This document shows positions 1 to 10,822 of a stretch of 64,000 bases of DNA, piece by piece. The stretch spans positions 1-64,000 of the forward strand of contig JAUWOU010000004.1 in assembly GCA_030612005.1 (NCBI GenBank), in the 5' to 3' direction. The notes under the pieces are model-generated. The model saw only the letters and a list, made by a program, of their open reading frames with translations, did not search any database and had not been told where the DNA came from. The position numbers and the translations under genes are program-made. Origin of the DNA: Candidatus Thorarchaeota archaeon. Lineage in GTDB: Archaea > Asgardarchaeota > Thorarchaeia > Thorarchaeales > Thorarchaeaceae. Every line of letters begins with the position of its first letter. The stretch's first letter is position 1.

Positions 1-885
1 ATCTTTGGAAAATCATTTCTGCTAGAAGTGACTCGTGGTTGTGGACATTCATGTAAATTCTGTTTAATTGGGCACATTTGTCGTCCCCGAAGAACTCGAT
101 CTTTGAGCAAATTAAAAGAACTTGTTAAGATAGGATTAGAAGAAACTCCAGTTAGGAAAGTTTCTCTGATTGGTTCATCTTTAGGGGACTTGGATAGGCT
201 GGAGGATCTTGTCTGTTGGATTGTGGATCAGGATGTGGATGTATCAGTACCATCACTTCGAGCTGATTCTGTCACCCCGAACCTTTTGAAATGTCTTGTA
301 AAGAGCGGACAACGTACACTAACCATTGCTCCAGAAACAGGTTCATCAAGACTTAGGAAGATAATGGGTAAAGGTCTAGATGACGATGAGATTGATAATG
401 CTGTAAGACTGGCTGAAGCAGCAGGATATAGCTCACTAAAGATGTATTTCATAATCGGACTGCCTGGTGAAACAGATTCGGATGTGAAAGATACTGCAAC
501 AATGATTCGGAATATTGCACAGCATTCAACGATGAGAATCACTGCAAGTGTGAACCCGTTTGTGCCAAAGGCTCAGACTAGATGGCAACAAGAACCCCAG
601 CCAGATATCGAAGTACTTCGAAACAAAATCAAACAGATAGAGGAGAAACTCAAGAATGTACCAAGAGTCACTCTTGAAACTCTTGACCTGAGAGGCGCAC
701 GAGTCCAAGCAGCCCTCTCTATTGGAGATAGGTCTCTTGGAAAGGTTATACAAGCAGCTGCAACTTATGGTGGATACGGTGGTTGGAGAAGAGCTGAGAA
801 AGAGTCTGGTATTTCCTTTCTTACCTTAGCCAATGATACAGAACATCTCTCAAAGGGATTTCCTTGGGCATATTTGAGAGAATAA
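1..885 (+). CDS. Radical SAM protein, 5'-truncated by window start
   Basis: Open frame runs to base 1; CGHSCKFC = CxxxCxxC motif, IAPETGS and YFIIGLPGE motifs typical of radical SAM enzymes. Confidence 0.85.
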   Translation: MFGKSFLLEVTRGCGHSCKFCLIGHICRPRRTRSLSKLKELVKIGLEETPVRKVSLIGSSLGDLDRLEDLVCWIVDQDVDVSVPSLRADSVTPNLLKCLVKSGQRTLTIAPETGSSRLRKIMGKGLDDDEIDNAVRLAEAAGYSSLKMYFIIGLPGETDSDVKDTATMIRNIAQHSTMRITASVNPFVPKAQTRWQQEPQPDIEVLRNKIKQIEEKLKNVPRVTLETLDLRGARVQAALSIGDRSLGKVIQAAATYGGYGGWRRAEKESGISFLTLANDTEHLSKGFPWAYLRE

Positions 886-985
886 CACATCTACGCCGTC
901 TTGGCAAACCTCTTAAGTCGAATATTGGAAATGACTCTTGGAGAAGCCATGGTCATAATTGACCGAGACCTTCTGGTGAAGACCA

Positions 986-1327
986 ATGTCTGAAGACGAA
1001 GATTTTCGTCGGGACTTCCCGGCTCTGAATAAAGAACTAAAAGAAGGAAATACACGGTCCTTCAAGATAGACGGTGTTCGAACGATGTCTGACGAATCTA
1101 CTGAATCAAAAGAGGAGAAAATAGCATATACTCCAGATGTCGTGGATTACATACGACGTTGTGATACATTGACTCAAGCAAATGAGATTGTCGAATTCTT
1201 GGTAAAACAGGATGAAATCTCTCCAGCACAGGGAAGAGCAATCAAGGCTAAATTGAAAGCTGATGGTATTCGTAGTTTTGGAGCTAAACGAGAAAAAGAT
1301 CATTACTTACATCACGGTCTCGAATGA
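986..1327 (+). CDS. Small conserved archaeal protein (DUF2095-like)
   Basis: 113-aa ORF in coding orientation; 'FRRDFPALNKEL' and C-terminal 'DEISPAQGRAIKAKLKADGIRSFG'; family assignment from memory. Confidence 0.55.
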   Translation: MSEDEDFRRDFPALNKELKEGNTRSFKIDGVRTMSDESTESKEEKIAYTPDVVDYIRRCDTLTQANEIVEFLVKQDEISPAQGRAIKAKLKADGIRSFGAKREKDHYLHHGLE

Positions 1328-1525
1328 GAACCAATTCTCTAGTATCTGTATACATGTGAAAAACTTCACAATGTCATCAATCGAAGCAAGATTATTGCAT
1401 GTAGGAGCATCAGTAGATTGAATTGATTTCTTCTTGCCACAGCTCCCAATCACTAAGATACGCAAGGTTGAATCTCCTACTAAGAGGACATACTCAACCA
1501 CACCTGATTAAGTCAACCATAAAAT

Positions 1526-2923
1526 CTATGATGATTTGTAGAGATTTTGATTCTTAGCCCAAGAGATTGTATCGGGATCACAACGCTTGAGTTCTCGCTC
1601 AGGAAAGTCACTAAGCAAGTCCCAACCAATATCTAGTGTCTGTTCAAAGGAACGGTCTTCGAACTCACCCTGGTTGATGAACTCTGCTTCAAACCGATCG
1701 GCAAACTTCAGATATTTTTGATCTCTCTCGGTAAGTGCCTCAGCGCCTACAACTGCCACCAAGTCACGCAGGTCACAACCTTCAGAGTAACCATAGTATA
1801 GCTGAGCCTGTACCTCTTTATGGTCAAATCTTGTCATTCCTTCACCAATACCTTCCTTCATCAATCGACTCAGTGAAGGGCCAGGATCTATTGGTGGATA
1901 GATACCTCTTCTGTGTACACTACGCCCAACAATGATTTGTCCTTCAGTAATATATCCAGTAAGGTCAGGAATAGGATGAGTCATGTCATCTTGTGGCATT
2001 GAAAGAATTGGCATCTGTGTAATTGTACCCTTTCGTCCTTTGATACGACCTGCACGCTCATAGATGAGACTAAGATCGGTGTACAGATAGCCAGGATATC
2101 CGCGCCTTCCGGGAATCTCTGACCTTGCAGCACTAATCTCACGTAGTGCTTCTGCATAATTTGTCATGTCAGTTAGAATGACTAGAACATGTAGATCTGA
2201 CTCATAAGCCAGGTATTCTGCAGCTGTAAGAGCTGCTCGAGGAGTAATGATTCTCTCAATTGCGGGGTCATTTGCAAGATTGAGGAATAAAGCTGTATGT
2301 TCAAGAGCTCCAGTTTCTTCGAACGAGTCCATGAAGTATTGTGCTTCGGTTGCAGTGATACCCATTGCTCCAAAGACTATGGCAAAATCGCTCTCTTCAC
2401 CTGGAATCTTAGCCTGACGGACAATCTGTGCTGCAATCCGATTATGTGGAAGACCAGAACCAGAAAAGATAGGTAGTTTCTGGCCACGAACCAGCGTATT
2501 CAAACCATCTATAGAAGAAAGTCCAGTCTGAATTGGTTGACGTGGATATTGTCTAGCGTAAGGATTGATAGGAGAACCATAGATGTCCCAATGATCTTCA
2601 GCTGTGAGTGGAGGTCCCTTATCGAGTGGATTCCCAGCTCCGTCAAGGACTCTTCCGAGAATCTCTGTTGACACAGGCAGGTGCATTGTTTCTCCTGTAA
2701 ATCTGACAGCGGTAATGTCAGCATCAAGACCACTAGTTCCCTCAAATACTTGAATAATTGCTCTACCTCGACCGGTTTCAAGAACAGTCCCGGTTAGCAA
2801 TTCACCATTTGGTGCACGGACCTTAACAACTTCATTGTAAGATACATCGTGAGTGTTTTCTACAATAAGAAGAGGACCACTTACATCTGAAACAGATCGA
2901 TAGACAATGGAAGTATTAGACAT
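1526..2923 (-). CDS. atpB: A/V-type ATP synthase subunit B
   Basis: Strong identity pattern: [61 protein letters not shown]; internal Met (MSNTS) at 2923 is the likely start rather than 3001. Confidence 0.95.
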   Translation of the reverse strand: MSNTSIVYRSVSDVSGPLLIVENTHDVSYNEVVKVRAPNGELLTGTVLETGRGRAIIQVFEGTSGLDADITAVRFTGETMHLPVSTEILGRVLDGAGNPLDKGPPLTAEDHWDIYGSPINPYARQYPRQPIQTGLSSIDGLNTLVRGQKLPIFSGSGLPHNRIAAQIVRQAKIPGEESDFAIVFGAMGITATEAQYFMDSFEETGALEHTALFLNLANDPAIERIITPRAALTAAEYLAYESDLHVLVILTDMTNYAEALREISAARSEIPGRRGYPGYLYTDLSLIYERAGRIKGRKGTITQMPILSMPQDDMTHPIPDLTGYITEGQIIVGRSVHRRGIYPPIDPGPSLSRLMKEGIGEGMTRFDHKEVQAQLYYGYSEGCDLRDLVAVVGAEALTERDQKYLKFADRFEAEFINQGEFEDRSFEQTLDIGWDLLSDFPERELKRCDPDTISWAKNQNLYKSS

Positions 2924-2997
2924 CTGAGAAACCACCTTTGGTGTATTGTCAGTCAAAGTCAGTATTAGCTTGAGTTTTAAGAGTTGCGAAGTATCAA

Positions 2998-3522
2998 TCA
3001 AATAATATATGGTGCAATATAGTAGAATGAAAGTATAGCGAGGAGTATCAGAGACCTGATTATCAAGGATTTACCTTGTGATTCCAAATCTCGAGCAGCT
3101 TTTGTGAAATAGAGGATTGCACCAGTAAGACAACAAATAGCTGCTACAGCATCACCAAGCAACACGATTGTATAGATTAGGTCGGCATCAGACATCCCAA
3201 AGAAATCTATCCAAACCGAGGTAGCACTCTCAAAGGTCACTAGTTCAACAGTAGCTAACTGTGCAAAGACATTGGCTAGTATTGGTCCTGCGAAATACAG
3301 AAAGAAACCAATTCCAACCAATAATTTTGCAAATCCATCAGCATATGTTGTTGTATAGATTATGAAGCCAATTAGAATGAAAATCAAGTATCCACGAAAA
3401 GCTATTGCATAGAGCGCATTGAGTATAAATGTAGCAATAGAAAGCCAATATTCAAGTGGTGTAAACTCGAAGGGAGATTGTGCCATCACAATAGATACTA
3501 CTTCTGGAAGCATTGACCTCAC
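2998..3522 (-). CDS. Multi-pass membrane protein of unknown function
   Basis: 174-aa ORF with several hydrophobic helices, in the ATPase/UDG gene string. Confidence 0.6.
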   Translation of the reverse strand: MRSMLPEVVSIVMAQSPFEFTPLEYWLSIATFILNALYAIAFRGYLIFILIGFIIYTTTYADGFAKLLVGIGFFLYFAGPILANVFAQLATVELVTFESATSVWIDFFGMSDADLIYTIVLLGDAVAAICCLTGAILYFTKAARDLESQGKSLIIRSLILLAILSFYYIAPYII

Positions 3523-3557
3523 AATATGAGATTAGCATTATCCAATATAACGACCAC

Positions 3558-4109
3558 TCATAACAGTTCAGATTGAAGAATTCTGAAATCATCTTTCATC
3601 AGGTCTTTTACACTGGAAGAACGAAGAGCAGCTGCAGGATGAAATGTCATAAAGTAAGTCCTACCTTTAGCCTCAAAGAACCGACCATGTGACTCTGTTA
3701 CTTTCCAGGGACCAACCATTGAAGAGATTGATACTCTGCCTAAGAGAACAAGTATTCGAGGATTAATCAGTTCAATCTGTTTTTCTACATACGGTCTGCA
3801 CAACTCAATCTCTATCCTCTTTGGGGTCCTATTCTTTGGTGGTCTGCATTTGAGAATGGAAGAAATGAATACATCTTCTCTGGAGAAACCAATCTCCTCA
3901 ATTATAGAAATGAGAAGTTTGCCAGATCTACCAATAAATGGCTTTCCAGTTTCATCTTCTTGAGCACCTGGAGCCTCTCCAATGAAGAATAATTGTGCGT
4001 TTGCAGGACCTTCTCCTGGAACAGTATTAGTACGTGTTTCATGTAAAGGACAAAGTCTACAACTATGTATTATTTCATGGAGGTCTTTCAATTCTTTTTC
4101 GAGTGTCAT
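3558..4109 (-). CDS. Family 4 uracil-DNA glycosylase
   Basis: CRLCPLHETRTNTVPGEGPANAQLFFIGEAPGAQEDETGKPFIGRSGKLL plus TFHPAAALR; Fe-S cysteine pattern. Confidence 0.93.
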   Translation of the reverse strand: MTLEKELKDLHEIIHSCRLCPLHETRTNTVPGEGPANAQLFFIGEAPGAQEDETGKPFIGRSGKLLISIIEEIGFSREDVFISSILKCRPPKNRTPKRIEIELCRPYVEKQIELINPRILVLLGRVSISSMVGPWKVTESHGRFFEAKGRTYFMTFHPAAALRSSSVKDLMKDDFRILQSELL

Positions 4110-4153
4110 TTCATTATCCTACTATCCAGCTAATGGGATAAAGTACACTTAGT

Positions 4154-5959
4154 TTAAACCACTGGCTCCGATAAGAGCCCTGAATCAGAGAGTTCTTGTA
4201 ATAATGATTTAAACTCGCGTTCCATTTTCTTTTCGACAGCATCCATCTGTTCTTCATAGGTATCCAAAGGAGTAATCTTCATCCGTGCGATATTATCCAA
4301 AACACTCAGGTCTAAGATTCTTTTTACTTGAACTCCCATTTTGACTGCTGCGGCCATCCTCTGTGTAAATCCAATGATGACTCTGAGCATTCGGTAGGTC
4401 TTACCAATAGGAGAGTATGTATCAATCTCATGAAGAGCACTCTGAGTCAGAAAATCCTCCTTAATCATCCTAGCAGCTTCAAGGATGGCACGTTCAGACT
4501 CAGGAAGAGCGTCTGGTCCTACGAGCTGTACGATTTCTCGTAGTTCCTGGTCTTTCTGCAAAAGTGCAAGAGACTCTTTAACTAATTCTGGCCAATCTTC
4601 GCCGAGATTTTCTATGTGCCATTTTTTCAATGTGCTATGATACAACGAATAACTAGTGAGTGTGTTAATAGCTGGGAAGAATCGTCTTGCGGCTAGGTCC
4701 TTATCTAATGCCCAAAATACCTTGACAATTCTCAATGTTGCCTGAGTTACTGGTTCTGAAAAATCACCACCTGGAGGTGATACAGCTCCACAAATTGTGA
4801 TTGAACCAAGTCTTTCATCAGAAGCCAGTGTCTTCACTCTACCACCACGTTCGTAAAATTGAGCAAGACGCGAACCAAGATATGCAGGATAACCTTCTTC
4901 TGAGGGTAGTTGACCAAGCCTTCCAGAAATTTCACGAAGTGCCTCAGCCCATCGTGATGTGGAATCTGCCATGAGAGCAACATCGAACCCTTGGTCTCTG
5001 AAGTATTCTGCAATCGTAACTGCAACGTAAATTGATGCCTCTCGAGCAGCTACTGGCATATTGGAAGTATTAGCTATCAGAACGGTACGTTCCATTAGCG
5101 GTCGTCCGGATTTTGGATCTTTCAAGCTAGGCCATTCCTCAAGTGCCTCAGTCATTTCATTTCCTCGTTCCCCACAACCAACGTACACAACCACTTGAGC
5201 GTCTGCCCACTTAGCGAACTGGTGAAGGGTAACTGTCTTCCCTGTACCGAAACCTCCCGGAATTGCACCGGTACCTCCTTTTGCTTGGGGCATAAAAGTA
5301 TCAATAACACGCTGTCCAGTCAATAGAGGTGTATCCATCGGTGCGCGATCCTTGAATCCTCTACCTACTCTGACTGGAGTACGTTGCATCATAATAACAT
5401 CATGAATATCACCATGACTATCTTTTACCTTGCAGATTGTTTCAATTACTGTATATTCATCTTCAGAGGCGATTTCTACAACTTCACCCTGAACACCGAC
5501 AGGAATCATGATCATTGTTGTGAGGATACCTGTTTCAGGTACTTTACCAATAATATCTCCTGGTGAAACCTTGGCGCCAACCTCAACTGAAGGTTTGAAT
5601 TCCCATTTCTTCTCTTTGTTAAGTGCATCGACATTGAGTCCCCTTGAGATGAAATCACCAGACATTTCCCGTAGTTCAGGAAGTGGACGCTGAATGCCAT
5701 CATAAATAGCTCCAAGAAGTCCAGGACCTAATTCAACAGAAAGAGAATCTCCAGTACTTATCACGGGTTCTCCCGGTGCAAGACCAGAGGTTTCCTCATA
5801 GACCTGAGCTGTGAACTCCTTGTCACTTACCTCGATGACCTCCCCAATCAGTTTTTGGGTCCCAACTCGTACTACTTCATACATTCGAACAGAAGGTAAT
5901 CCAGAACATTTTACAACTGGGCCCGCAATGGTTTCAATTCGTCCTGTCGATTCAGTCAT
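4154..5959 (-). CDS. atpA: A/V-type ATP synthase subunit A
   Basis: [42 protein letters not shown]; likely start MTESTGRIE at 5959. Confidence 0.96.
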   Translation of the reverse strand: MTESTGRIETIAGPVVKCSGLPSVRMYEVVRVGTQKLIGEVIEVSDKEFTAQVYEETSGLAPGEPVISTGDSLSVELGPGLLGAIYDGIQRPLPELREMSGDFISRGLNVDALNKEKKWEFKPSVEVGAKVSPGDIIGKVPETGILTTMIMIPVGVQGEVVEIASEDEYTVIETICKVKDSHGDIHDVIMMQRTPVRVGRGFKDRAPMDTPLLTGQRVIDTFMPQAKGGTGAIPGGFGTGKTVTLHQFAKWADAQVVVYVGCGERGNEMTEALEEWPSLKDPKSGRPLMERTVLIANTSNMPVAAREASIYVAVTIAEYFRDQGFDVALMADSTSRWAEALREISGRLGQLPSEEGYPAYLGSRLAQFYERGGRVKTLASDERLGSITICGAVSPPGGDFSEPVTQATLRIVKVFWALDKDLAARRFFPAINTLTSYSLYHSTLKKWHIENLGEDWPELVKESLALLQKDQELREIVQLVGPDALPESERAILEAARMIKEDFLTQSALHEIDTYSPIGKTYRMLRVIIGFTQRMAAAVKMGVQVKRILDLSVLDNIARMKITPLDTYEEQMDAVEKKMEREFKSLLQELSDSGLLSEPVV

Positions 5960-5984
5960 GGTTTGTATCTCCAACATTTTGCGA

Positions 5985-6305
5985 TTAGATATTGATCTCG
6001 ATTCCCACAGCACGTCTAATAAGTTCCTTCAATATTGCTTCATAAGTACCAGTAGATCCAGTTCTATCTGAAATCAGTAAAATCACAGGTACAGGGGACT
6101 GTGAGAGTTCAACGACTGTGTCTTCCACCTCTTTAGCAAGAGGCTCCGTGATGATAATTAGCCCCATATTAGGGTCTCGAAAGAAGGAGAGCAGTAATTC
6201 TCTTGTTTCATTAGGAGATTTAGGAGTTGCACATTCACTGACTCCGACTAATCGGAATCCTGTAACTGTATCTATATCACCAATGACAGCAATCTTATCA
6301 GACAT
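5985..6305 (-). CDS. atpF: A/V-type ATP synthase subunit F
   Basis: MSDKIAVIGDIDTVTGFRLVGV and IIITEPLAKEV; immediately upstream of subunit A. Confidence 0.9.
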   Translation of the reverse strand: MSDKIAVIGDIDTVTGFRLVGVSECATPKSPNETRELLLSFFRDPNMGLIIITEPLAKEVEDTVVELSQSPVPVILLISDRTGSTGTYEAILKELIRRAVGIEINI

Positions 6306-6394
6306 GAGACCATCCAACTAATTTTGACTTGCGCCTTGTTTCTAAGGTCTATTAAAAAGCATTTGGAAATTGACCGGTGACATGTTTCATCGTG

Positions 6395-6877
6395 TCAACT
6401 TGTAAACGCGGAGATTATGTGTCCTTCTTCAACGAGTGTCCAACAATATAGACATTTAAGCTGGATTGGCTTGTGTGATATGACTTGGTACTTGCTATGA
6501 ATTGGCTCTCGTTCTTTATTGGTGACACATCTCTGATTAGGACACTTCATGATATCAGTTAAAGTGTCTGGGAGCTCAATTTGGATCTTTTTAATTAGTT
6601 TATTGTCTTTGATTAGATTGATTGTTGCTCCGGGTGCAACAAGAGCAATTCGAGCTACTTCTTCGTCTTTGAGAAATCGATGTTCAACCTTAACAATGTC
6701 CTTCTTCTCAATCTTAGAGCTGCTTATGTTCATTGCCAGAGATACAACATGACCATCCTCACCAGTGATTCTTAGAATCTTAAGCACCTCTAGAGCCATT
6801 CCTGCCTTGATGTGGTCAATAACGGTTCCATTGTGAATTTTCACAATTCTGATTTTATCGTCTCCAACTTCAGACAT
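6395..6877 (-). CDS. pyrI: Aspartate carbamoyltransferase regulatory subunit
   Basis: NGTVIDHIKAGMALEVLKIL and C-terminal Zn site CPNQRCVTNKE...LKCLYC. Confidence 0.93.
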   Translation of the reverse strand: MSEVGDDKIRIVKIHNGTVIDHIKAGMALEVLKILRITGEDGHVVSLAMNISSSKIEKKDIVKVEHRFLKDEEVARIALVAPGATINLIKDNKLIKKIQIELPDTLTDIMKCPNQRCVTNKEREPIHSKYQVISHKPIQLKCLYCWTLVEEGHIISAFTS

Positions 6878-6964
6878 ATCAAATCACGCGCAGGTCCGTC
6901 CTACTAATCACTCTTTTTTAGACTTTCCTCTTTTCATTCTGAATATACAAAGGCGAAGGTTGAT

Positions 6965-8353
6965 ATGGACAGCATAGGAGCAGTCCCAGAAGACGGTGAT
7001 ACTGTTTTGGTTCTCGAAGGTCTTGGTAAATCACTTAACTCGGCTCTGAAGAAACTCTTTGGTGCAAATGTCATTGACGAGGAATTGGTAAAGGAGCTTG
7101 TCAAAGACATACAACGAGCCCTGCTAGTAGCTGACGTCGATGTCAACCTTGTAATGGCAATCACTAAGAGAGTAGAAGAGCAGGCATTAGATGAAAACTT
7201 GCCTAGAGGAATTTCTCGACGAGAACATGTCATTCGTGTAGTCTGGGATACTCTTGCATTCTTTCTTGGAGAAAAAGCTGTACCACTGACCATCAATCCT
7301 GGGAAGCAAAATCTAGTAATGATGGTGGGTATTCAGGGTTCGGGAAAGACTACGACAATTGGAAAACTAGCCAGATACTATCAGAAGAGAGGGATTAAGA
7401 CAGGGGTTATCTGTGCAGACAATTTCAGACCGGGAGCATATAATCAGTTGATGCAGCTAGCTGAGAAATCAAACGTACCTTTTTGGGGTGATGAGGACGA
7501 GAAAGATGCAGTCAAGCTAGCGAAGAAAGGATTCAAAGAGATGAAGAAGAAGGGCATTGAATTAATTCTCTTGGATACTTCAGGTCGCCATAAAGAGGAA
7601 AAAAGTCTCATAAAGGAGATGCGTGATATCTCCAAATCTGTTAAACCCCAAGAGATTATTCTTGTTATTGATGGTACTCTGGGACAACAGGCAGGAGTTC
7701 AGGCAGAAGCATTTCGTAAAGCAACTCAGATTGGATCAATCATAATTACAAAATTAGACGGTAGTGCAAAAGGTGGCGGAGCAATATCCGCAATAGCAGC
7801 AACGAAGGCACCAATCAAGTTCATTGGTCTGGGAGAAGGAATGGATGCAATAGAACCTTTCAATCCAACCAAATTTGCTGGTCGTCTACTTGGAATGTCA
7901 GACATTGGAGGCTTAATTGAAAAAGTCAAAGAGGCTGAAATCGAGGTTGAAGATGACGTTATGAAGCGTATCATGAAGGGACAATTCACTCTGAAGGATA
8001 TGATGGCTCAACTCAACCAATTGAAGAAAATGGGTCCAATTGGAAAAGTGATGGAAATGCTTGGTCTCCAGTATAAACTTCCAGAAGGTATGGCTGAGGT
8101 TCAAGAGGAGAACATGAAGAAATGGGAAGTTATCATGAACTCCATGACAAAGGAAGAGATGGAAGAGCCCAAACTCATCAAAGCAGCAAGAGTCAAACGT
8201 ATTGCTAAGGGTTCAGGTACATCTTTGAAGGATGTGAGAGACCTCCTAAAACAATACGACCAAATGAAGAAAATGATGAAACAGATGGGAAAACAACGTC
8301 GTGGAAGGAAAGGAGGCATTCCAGGTCTTCCAGGCGGTCTACCGGGAATGTAA
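6965..8353 (+). CDS. srp54: Signal recognition particle 54 kDa protein
   Basis: GIQGSGKTTTIGKLARYYQKRG, DTSGRHKEE, TKLDGSAKGGGA; Met-rich M domain at C-terminus. Confidence 0.97.
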   Translation: MDSIGAVPEDGDTVLVLEGLGKSLNSALKKLFGANVIDEELVKELVKDIQRALLVADVDVNLVMAITKRVEEQALDENLPRGISRREHVIRVVWDTLAFFLGEKAVPLTINPGKQNLVMMVGIQGSGKTTTIGKLARYYQKRGIKTGVICADNFRPGAYNQLMQLAEKSNVPFWGDEDEKDAVKLAKKGFKEMKKKGIELILLDTSGRHKEEKSLIKEMRDISKSVKPQEIILVIDGTLGQQAGVQAEAFRKATQIGSIIITKLDGSAKGGGAISAIAATKAPIKFIGLGEGMDAIEPFNPTKFAGRLLGMSDIGGLIEKVKEAEIEVEDDVMKRIMKGQFTLKDMMAQLNQLKKMGPIGKVMEMLGLQYKLPEGMAEVQEENMKKWEVIMNSMTKEEMEEPKLIKAARVKRIAKGSGTSLKDVRDLLKQYDQMKKMMKQMGKQRRGRKGGIPGLPGGLPGM

Positions 8354-8365
8354 ACTGGAATTGGG

Positions 8366-8947
8366 ATGACAATGCGACATTTCCTGATCCTATTTGATGA
8401 CATTCCTATTGACAAGATATCAGTAAAATCAGGCAATAATTCTCCTGAAGTTATCACAGCAGCAAGATGTGTGAATGTAGGACTTTTCATTTCAGGAAAT
8501 CTACGAAGAGATGTAGTAGTATCTCTAGCTAAAGGAACGCCGGATGACTTGAAACTCATCTCATTCCCAGGAGCTAGTCTGAAACGTGTTTCACCTGATG
8601 AACGATCAATCTCGTTCTTTCTAATGAAAGCCATTTCAATTGCTGATGGGTTATTGATGGATTCTTTTGAAATAATGGATAATGGGATTGAAGTGAGAAG
8701 ATTTAACTTGAAGAATTTCTTCGAATCACTAAATCCCGATAGAGTCTATATATCAACCTCAGAGATTTCCTCTAACACCATAAATGTTACAGAGTATGAA
8801 AATTCACTACTAATCTACTCCATTGGAAAACAATTCGAATCATTACAAGCAGATGGCAAATGGACACAAGTAGAGCTACCCCATTTTCCACATCCAGAGA
8901 GATTCATTCTGGATGTCAATATGATAGTAGACAGAACCTCTTCTTGA
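8366..8947 (+). CDS. trmY: TrmY-like tRNA (pseudouridine-54 N1)-methyltransferase
   Basis: RHFLILFDDIP, AARCVNVGLFISGNLRRDVVV, RVSPDERSISFFLMKAI. Confidence 0.85.
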   Translation: MTMRHFLILFDDIPIDKISVKSGNNSPEVITAARCVNVGLFISGNLRRDVVVSLAKGTPDDLKLISFPGASLKRVSPDERSISFFLMKAISIADGLLMDSFEIMDNGIEVRRFNLKNFFESLNPDRVYISTSEISSNTINVTEYENSLLIYSIGKQFESLQADGKWTQVELPHFPHPERFILDVNMIVDRTSS

Positions 8948-8978
8948 ACACGAAGAAAGCTTCATAAAAACCCATACC

Positions 8979-10715
8979 TTACAATTGTGAGTGAACTGTA
9001 AGAGACTCCTGTGTTCCACCTTTCTCACGACTGCTGTCGCCAGCATCTGAAAGACCTGAGTCATCCAAAGAGTCGCAAGCTTTGCCCCTCTTCACTGGAA
9101 CATCGTTCCTCCGATGGGACTTGGCTTCTGTCCGCTGCATTGACTCACACGCACCAGTAGGTGTGATAGCAGTCGGTGTTTCCACAGCATTTACCATGGC
9201 AGGGTCTTCACTCCTCGCAAACGACTCAAGAGTCGCCTGGTCATAGGGGTCGGCCACGGACTCCCCTTTCAAGGCTGGTGTCCTCTGGGGGAGTGCGGAC
9301 TTCCCATGAGAAGAACGAGTCTTCCTCCGGGCTTTCAGTATGGCTCTATCTCTAGGAGTGAGCCACATCCCTAGTCCGTTCTCATTTCTCAGTGAAGGAA
9401 TGAGCATAATAAGGCGCTTTCCAATGTTGATGGCGCCATTCAGGTCGGCGTTCAGTTTTTGTCCACAGGTGGTACAGATGAAGAGGTTCTGTCTGGGTCT
9501 CTGTCCCTTGTGTCCACACTTGTGACACATGATTGACGTCCATTGCTCAGGGACTGCCTTGAACTTTTTGGGGTTGAATCCAAGGGATGTAAGCTTGTGT
9601 TCTAATTTATCACGGACTCTCGCAAAGGCCCAGCGATGGATCATCCCTCTGTACCTTCGTCCTCTATAGTTACCTTTTCGAGCAGTATTCCTGATTCCCT
9701 TCAGTTTCCCAATTGACACATAGAGGTCATATTGCCTAGTCATCTCTCTGATGTAAGCAGAGATATCTTTCACAAGCTTCTTGTCATGTTCTTTACTGAC
9801 ACGTTCGCGCTTTCCACTTAATTCCCTAAGCTGGGCAGTTGCTCTATCAGGATTTCCACCCTTGGTAATGAGTTGTTCCTTCTCTCGTTGAAGGGAAGAA
9901 ACTCTCTCATCCAAGTTTTTCATACGCTGGAGCTTGTCTGGCTGTTTCCAGTATCGAATCTGCCTGTAGCCCTTCCTTGTGAGAAGGACTGAACATGCAG
10001 CCTTGTTAATCCCAAGGTCGATGGACAATACAGCAGGGGGTTTTCCAGTAGAATCGATTTTCTCAACAGCGAGAGTCACCGTGAAGATAGCCCACCACTT
10101 CCGACGAGAATCCTTGAATATTCGGACTGTCTTGACCTCCCCCTCTTTCATCCGATTGAGATGGAAGGAGGAGATGGAGAGGGGAATCATGAGTTTGTCG
10201 TGACGCTTTCTCTCTTCAGAAACTGAATCCAAAGAATCTCTAAGCTTCAACCAGTGACGAATCTCAAGATTTGGATTATAAACCAACTTGAAACGTTTGT
10301 TAAAAGCAAAGCGTGGGATCTTCCGTGTGGAATATCCCCTAGTACGTAATGGCTTTGCACCACCCCGTTCAAGATAGCTCTGCCACATGGCAATAGCTGT
10401 ATCTCGACACTCCTGAAACTCATTTACAGAGATGTTTGGAAACCTAACTTTGAAGTCATGAGGTACATAACTTCGGTCCGCCTTTCCTTTAGAAGCAGTC
10501 AGGGTGAGTTCTTCCAATTTTGAGGTGTCAATTCTCGTTCGTTTCTTACCTGTCAGTAACTCTTCTTCACACCTTTCAATCACTCCTAGATACGCCTTGA
10601 TGACTCTACTATCTCTACCAGTTATCCGGTTGAGGCGAGTCTTCTGATTATCAGTCATCGAGTCCCATCTGATTGGAACCTTCACACTGATTATTGTACC
10701 CTTGGAGCGACCCAT
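8979..10715 (-). CDS. tnpB: TnpB-family RNA-guided nuclease homologue (no TnpA nearby)
   Basis: RuvC-I VLSIDLGINKAA; zinc ribbon CHKCG...CTTCG; RuvC-III LNADLNGAINI; RuvC-II Glu absent (SIGKLKGIR) with alternative Glu in VPEQWTS. Confidence 0.9.
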   Translation of the reverse strand: MGRSKGTIISVKVPIRWDSMTDNQKTRLNRITGRDSRVIKAYLGVIERCEEELLTGKKRTRIDTSKLEELTLTASKGKADRSYVPHDFKVRFPNISVNEFQECRDTAIAMWQSYLERGGAKPLRTRGYSTRKIPRFAFNKRFKLVYNPNLEIRHWLKLRDSLDSVSEERKRHDKLMIPLSISSFHLNRMKEGEVKTVRIFKDSRRKWWAIFTVTLAVEKIDSTGKPPAVLSIDLGINKAACSVLLTRKGYRQIRYWKQPDKLQRMKNLDERVSSLQREKEQLITKGGNPDRATAQLRELSGKRERVSKEHDKKLVKDISAYIREMTRQYDLYVSIGKLKGIRNTARKGNYRGRRYRGMIHRWAFARVRDKLEHKLTSLGFNPKKFKAVPEQWTSIMCHKCGHKGQRPRQNLFICTTCGQKLNADLNGAINIGKRLIMLIPSLRNENGLGMWLTPRDRAILKARRKTRSSHGKSALPQRTPALKGESVADPYDQATLESFARSEDPAMVNAVETPTAITPTGACESMQRTEAKSHRRNDVPVKRGKACDSLDDSGLSDAGDSSREKGGTQESLTVHSQL

Positions 10716-10819
10716 TCATTTCACCTGAGCTGATTTAAACTTCTGACCTTTCTCTTTCGAGTTCACTCCCATCTTTGTTCCCAAGAGTGGTTATGTACTC
10801 GTACTATTTTCTATTACAT
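8994..10819 (-). mobile_element. IS200/IS605-like TnpB-only element; right end near 8994 (TCTTACAGTT on minus strand), left end near 10811-10819 (ATGTAATAG on minus strand)
   Basis: Both ends have short matches to the deleted copy at ~29.82-30.26 kb; imperfect left-end hairpin GTTATGTA / TACATTAAC. Confidence 0.55.
10730..10742. repeat. CTGATTTAAACTT, 13-bp direct repeat copy 1 (AAGTTTAAATCAG on minus strand resembles BRE+TATA)
   Basis: Exact match to 10823-10835. Confidence 0.75.
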
Positions 10820-10822
10820 TAA

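Noticed and set aside
8949-8966. ACGAAGAAAGCTTCATAA near the TrmY stop resembles ACGAAGAAACAGAAGACTTCATAA at the 23-bp repeat (16802 onward), suggesting paired att sites around 8.95-16.82 kb
   Set aside because: Match needs a 6-nt gap and is short and A-rich; not strong enough to call an integration site pair without an empty-site comparison
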